A stretch of DNA of 64,000 bases, from positions 1 to 64,000 of the forward strand of contig JAIDCC010000014.1 of the NCBI GenBank assembly GCA_029056055.1, written 5' to 3'. The stretch comes from Duncaniella sp. Lineage in GTDB: Bacteria; Bacteroidota; Bacteroidia; Bacteroidales; Muribaculaceae. Positions 60,221 to 64,000 of the stretch are shown one piece after another (the stretch's first letter is position 1; each line of letters starts with the position of its first letter). The position numbers were made by a program, and so were the translations under genes. The notes below the pieces were generated by a model. That model did not search any database, was not told the origin of the DNA, and saw nothing but the letters and a program-made list of their open reading frames with translations.

Positions 60221-61669
60221 TTAGTAAAGGATTGCTATCGTGCGGTCGTCGTGGTTGCCGGGACTCCAGAAGTCGAGCCAGCGCAGGAGCTGCGTCTGCG
60301 CGGCTTCGTTATCGTCGGTGAGATCGACCCCTTCGATTTCATCTTTCGGGAAACCGTTGCGGAGGGCTGAGTAAAACTCTTCCCACTTGGCGTAGTCGTT
60401 AAGGTTTCTGTCGGTCTCGAACATCGGGTCGGAAACGCCGTCGGTCATAAGGAAGAGAGCCGTGAAGTCGTCGACGATAGACATTCTGACACGTTTCGCC
60501 ACGGCATCGGTGTCGTGGAAGATTTCGGGCATCGTCAGGAAGCGGGTCTGACCGGAAAACTCTCCTTCGTCGGGAGTGCCGAGGAGTTTGACGGTTTTAC
60601 GTTCGGCATCGAAGATAGCCATGGCCCCGTCGCCCACCCAGAACGAGGCGATGAACCAACCGAAATCGTAGCGCTTGCAGACGGCAAACATCAGCGTCGT
60701 GGCGAAATCCTTAAGCTTTGACCCCTCGCAGTTTGCCGACACGCTCTTGACAGCCTCGTGAGCCTTCATGGCACCCTTGTAGACGATGTCGATGACGCCG
60801 CGTGTGAGGGCGGTGCGTTTGGCCGTGTCTTCGCGGTCGGCGGCATAGTCGAGGATGGCTTTCTCAAACTCGGGATTGTCGACGAGCAGCGATTTGCAGT
60901 GGTCTACGACGGTCTTGCAGGCCACTTCCGAACCCTTGCGCGAATACTTCGCGCTGCCCGCGCCGTCGGCCACTGCTATGACATACCAGTCGGAGTCGGC
61001 GCAATGGAAGAGGCTGAAATGGTCGTCGCGCGGACGGCCTTCCTGCGCGTGGCTGCGGCCTCGCTGACTTGCGGCCACGATGTCTTTCCTTGGCGCGCCG
61101 TCGGCTGCGGCCTCCACTTTGATGTAGGCCGTCTCGCTGTCGGGTTTGTAGTAGGGGATGTCGGAGTGGGTGGGGACGTTGCGCCAGAGGTCGCGGGGAT
61201 TCGGATTGAACGCGATAGGAATTTTCAATTCCGATTCAGGCTCGCCTTCTACAGTCTTGAATTTCAGGATGAGCGAGAAGTCGCCGCTCGTCGTGGGGAC
61301 GCCCGCGAGAGTGCCGACACCGTCGGCTGTGACAGCGAAAGTCAGTCCGACCTTCTCGGCACCTTCGAGCTGAATATCGTAAATCTTATCGGTGGGAAGA
61401 GGGAACGAGTGGGAGTAGTCCTGCTTGACGGTGCCATTTGGGAAGCGCAGTCCGAGCTGTTTCACTTCGTTTTCTATGAGAATGCGTTGGTTCATCCGTT
61501 CTTCTTTGTATGTGTTAATGAGCGACTTAATCGCCCAACCGAGGAAGCGTTCTTTTTCGGCCGCGTCGAGGCCGGCCTCGCGCATGATGCTGTCGATGGC
61601 GCGTGCCGAGGCGTTGAGGCGCACGGTGGGACGGTTGCAGCGCGCCGAGATGCGATGTTTTCTGTCCAT
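60221..61669 (-). CDS. PP2C-family protein phosphatase with N-terminal Ig-like domain
   Basis: Q(E)GRPRDDHFSLFH, VIAVADGAGSAKYSRKGSEVA, LFLMTDGVSDPMFE; N-terminal GVGTLAGVPTTSGDFSLILKF. Confidence 0.88.
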   Translation of the reverse strand: MDRKHRISARCNRPTVRLNASARAIDSIMREAGLDAAEKERFLGWAIKSLINTYKEERMNQRILIENEVKQLGLRFPNGTVKQDYSHSFPLPTDKIYDIQLEGAEKVGLTFAVTADGVGTLAGVPTTSGDFSLILKFKTVEGEPESELKIPIAFNPNPRDLWRNVPTHSDIPYYKPDSETAYIKVEAAADGAPRKDIVAASQRGRSHAQEGRPRDDHFSLFHCADSDWYVIAVADGAGSAKYSRKGSEVACKTVVDHCKSLLVDNPEFEKAILDYAADREDTAKRTALTRGVIDIVYKGAMKAHEAVKSVSANCEGSKLKDFATTLMFAVCKRYDFGWFIASFWVGDGAMAIFDAERKTVKLLGTPDEGEFSGQTRFLTMPEIFHDTDAVAKRVRMSIVDDFTALFLMTDGVSDPMFETDRNLNDYAKWEEFYSALRNGFPKDEIEGVDLTDDNEAAQTQLLRWLDFWSPGNHDDRTIAILY

Positions 61670-61678
61670 AGTCTCAAA

Positions 61679-62734
61679 TTAGCCTAAACTTCGGGTGATG
61701 TCCATTCCTCCGGGGCCGCTCTTGGTGAGCGTGCCTTGCATTCCGCACCAGGGGCAAGTGATGTCGGGGTCTTCGCCGGCGCAGAAGATGTGGCCGCAGT
61801 CGCAGGCTACGGCGCCAATCTGATTGCCGCAGCAGGGGCAGGCGGGCACTCCGATGAGTTCGAGGGTGTTGATTTTCACGCCTTCCCCTTTCGAGAGGCT
61901 TGCGTAGGTCTCACGGTCGACGGGGTAGGCTCCGACGAGCTTGAAGTCGGTGGCATGAAAGCGCTCCATTCCTTCGAGCGGACGGCGCCGGCGATAGTAC
62001 TTTATGAGATAGTCGCCGCGGGTGTGCTGGCAGCGCGCGTGGATTACGGCAAAGTTCTCGTCGACGATGTCGTGGCCGGCGAGGCCGTCGTTGCCTACTT
62101 CGATTTTTTCAAGATTGATGCCCGAGGTCGGTGCGAGCTTCACTTCGTCGGAGGCTGTGGAGGTGACGGAGACGCTGGTGGTCTTGATTGAGGCCGTAAT
62201 CCATTTGAAGAATTTGCTGAACGACTCGGCATCAGTGTCCTTGAGCAGCAGGATGTCGTCGGTGATTTTCGATAGGGTCTTCAGATTGACGTTTTCGCCC
62301 AGCGACACGGCCACGAGGTTGCAATGCGAGCGATACTTTCTGTTCCAACGTTCGAACGCAGCGTCGCAGGAGTCGGTGGGATTTCCGTCGGTGAAGAGGA
62401 AAATCACAGGTTTCCAATCACCGCGGCTCTCGAGGGTGGTCTTGACGACGTTGCGGTCAATGTCGTTCATCAGGCAGTCGAGCGCCTCGCCGAGCGAAGT
62501 GCCGCCTCCGACGGGAAAGACTGGAGGGTAGAACTTGTAGAGTTCGGTGAGGGGCGAAAGCACTTTGGCACGCCCGGCAAATGCTATGATGGAGACGAAA
62601 ACAGTTTCGAGCGCGTAGGGGTCGACGCGCAACTCCTGAATGATGGTGCGCATGCCTTCCTGCACTTGCTCAATAGGTGTGCCCACCATTGATTCGGAAA
62701 CGTCGACGAGGAAGTAGATTGGCAGTCTTCGCAT
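61679..62734 (-). CDS. vWA (TerY-like) protein with C-terminal zinc-ribbon module
   Basis: YFLVDVSESMVGTPIEQVQEGM MIDAS (DxSxS), FLFTDGNPTD; CPCCGNQIGAVACDCGHIFCAGEDPDITCPWCG. Confidence 0.88.
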   Translation of the reverse strand: MRRLPIYFLVDVSESMVGTPIEQVQEGMRTIIQELRVDPYALETVFVSIIAFAGRAKVLSPLTELYKFYPPVFPVGGGTSLGEALDCLMNDIDRNVVKTTLESRGDWKPVIFLFTDGNPTDSCDAAFERWNRKYRSHCNLVAVSLGENVNLKTLSKITDDILLLKDTDAESFSKFFKWITASIKTTSVSVTSTASDEVKLAPTSGINLEKIEVGNDGLAGHDIVDENFAVIHARCQHTRGDYLIKYYRRRRPLEGMERFHATDFKLVGAYPVDRETYASLSKGEGVKINTLELIGVPACPCCGNQIGAVACDCGHIFCAGEDPDITCPWCGMQGTLTKSGPGGMDITRSLG

Positions 62735-62756
62735 GAAAGTCCTTGGTATTAGGGTT

Positions 62757-63401
62757 TTACGATAAGTTGGGCGGAAGGAATTTTCCGGGCGAGAGGTAGA
62801 CTGTGCCGGGGCCGGTGACGCGGAGCATGCTGAGCCCTTCGCCTCCGAGCAGATTGCCGAGCGACCAGTTTGACTGCATCTGATTTTCGGCAATGTTGAG
62901 GAGGGCGATGATGTGGTCTTCGTCTACTTCGATGGTCTCGCCGTGGCGGAGGTTGATGGTGATGGGAGTGCCCTTCGTGTCGAGAAACACCGTCGACGCC
63001 CCCTGGATTTTCTGAAGAAGCAATCCCATGCCACCCGTGAGTCCGGCAAGCGACAGTTTGGTGGTGACGTTGACGCGGTTGTTCGAGCCGATGTAGACGC
63101 CGCGGTGGCAAATCATGGTCTCGCCGTTGAGCTTGACGGGCAGAATGCCGTATTGGCTGCCGATGACCACTTTGCGTGGCTGATTGGTCACGTTGAAGAG
63201 GCGGATGATGAAGAGCGATTCGCCCGAAAGCTTCGCACCGATGATGCGTCCGAGTCCCGACCCGTTGAAAGCGAGTTCCTTCTCGACACCTGCTTCGAGA
63301 TAGATGACCGCGCCCTTCTCGACAAAGAAATTCTCGCCGGGCATGAGGGTCACCTCAAGGTGTTGGACAAATTGGCCTACAAGTTTGCAATTCATAATCA
63401 A
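62757..63401 (-). CDS. AIM24 family protein
   Basis: VTLMPGENFFVEKGAVIYLEAGVE..SLAGLTGGMGLLLQKIQGASTVFL..TGPGTVYLSPG. Confidence 0.82.
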   Translation of the reverse strand: MIMNCKLVGQFVQHLEVTLMPGENFFVEKGAVIYLEAGVEKELAFNGSGLGRIIGAKLSGESLFIIRLFNVTNQPRKVVIGSQYGILPVKLNGETMICHRGVYIGSNNRVNVTTKLSLAGLTGGMGLLLQKIQGASTVFLDTKGTPITINLRHGETIEVDEDHIIALLNIAENQMQSNWSLGNLLGGEGLSMLRVTGPGTVYLSPGKFLPPNLS

Positions 63402-64000
63402 ATAATAACATTGACCTCAGCGGGAGGGGGCGGGAGTTCGATGCCGTCGGAGGCGCCCATGCTGCGGTTGCCCTCGACGATAGTGCCCGACACCCATTTG
63501 AAAAATTGTTTGAACGCGGTGCTGTCGACCGTCTCGAGCGCCACGACATCGTCGGTCAAGGCCTTGAGCGGTTCGGTGCGCGCGCTCATTCCGGCGGCGC
63601 AAGCCACGATGCCGGCGAAATTGCGTGCCTTCACTTCGGGAATCATCTCGTTGTAGAGAAGGGTGTCGGAGGGCTTGCCGTCGGTCATGATGAAAAGCAG
63701 CGGCTTCCAGTCGCCCTTGCGGTCGGGGGTGCCTTTCTGCACCTCTTTGTCGACCATCTCGCAGAGAAGTTTGAGAGCGAGGCCCGTGTGAGTGGGACCG
63801 CTTTCGGGAGTTGTGATTTCCGGAAGCTGGAGTTCGTCGAGCGGTGTGAGAGGCAGAATCTGTTTCACTTCTCGGTCGAACGTAATGATGCTGAGACACA
63901 CGGATTCGAGGGCATACGGCTCCTGGCGAAGGCTCGAAACCATAGTCTCGAGTCCCACCTTGACCGATTCGATAGGTTCGCCACGCATCGAGCCGGAGGT
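63398..64000 (-). CDS. vWA (TerY-like) protein, 5' part beyond window edge
   Basis: Frame open to the window edge reading ..TSGSMRGEPIESVKVGLETM; LFIMTDGKPSD; ATGA overlap with AIM24 gene. Confidence 0.83.
   Translation of the reverse strand, partial: TSGSMRGEPIESVKVGLETMVSSLRQEPYALESVCLSIITFDREVKQILPLTPLDELQLPEITTPESGPTHTGLALKLLCEMVDKEVQKGTPDRKGDWKPLLFIMTDGKPSDTLLYNEMIPEVKARNFAGIVACAAGMSARTEPLKALTDDVVALETVDSTAFKQFFKWVSGTIVEGNRSMGASDGIELPPPPAEVNVII

Overview
The window appears chromosomal and Bacteroidales-like (possibly Muribaculaceae), judged from TAnnTTTG -7 promoter boxes, DUF4290, BACON-GH5 and AIM24 proteins. It holds about 58 supportable protein genes and no rRNA, tRNA, CRISPR array or transposase that I could see. 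Much of it is housekeeping: dxr/rseP, rng, ligA, kdsC, nrdJ, fabG, rimM, rluD, dgt, prmC/recX/comF/ogt, class I fumarase, a complete trpB-E-G-D-C-F-A operon, and dxs. The parts worth a second look are: (1) a TerY-like multi-gene signalling operon cut by the right edge (vWA - AIM24 - vWA with zinc ribbon - Ig-like/PP2C - kinase with zinc ribbon and FHA-like tail - SPFH-less prohibitin-tail membrane protein); (2) two families of non-coding palindromic TIR elements, two copies of which sit exactly between a promoter and its gene; (3) a candidate trp-operon attenuator with a near-leaderless leader ORF whose only Trp codon lies inside a competing stem; (4) a divergent cobalamin-riboswitch-like leader upstream of a TonB receptor next to B12-dependent nrdJ; (5) a thioredoxin-VKOR-41 aa peptide cassette coupled by ATGA overlaps; (6) a helicase plus TPR/OB-like protein pair; (7) a 29-aa COX24/bS22-like gene missed by the ORF track; (8) a complete but degraded Illumina Nextera P7-index-Read2 adapter at bases 3-68. 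All family calls come from reading motifs; no searches were run.
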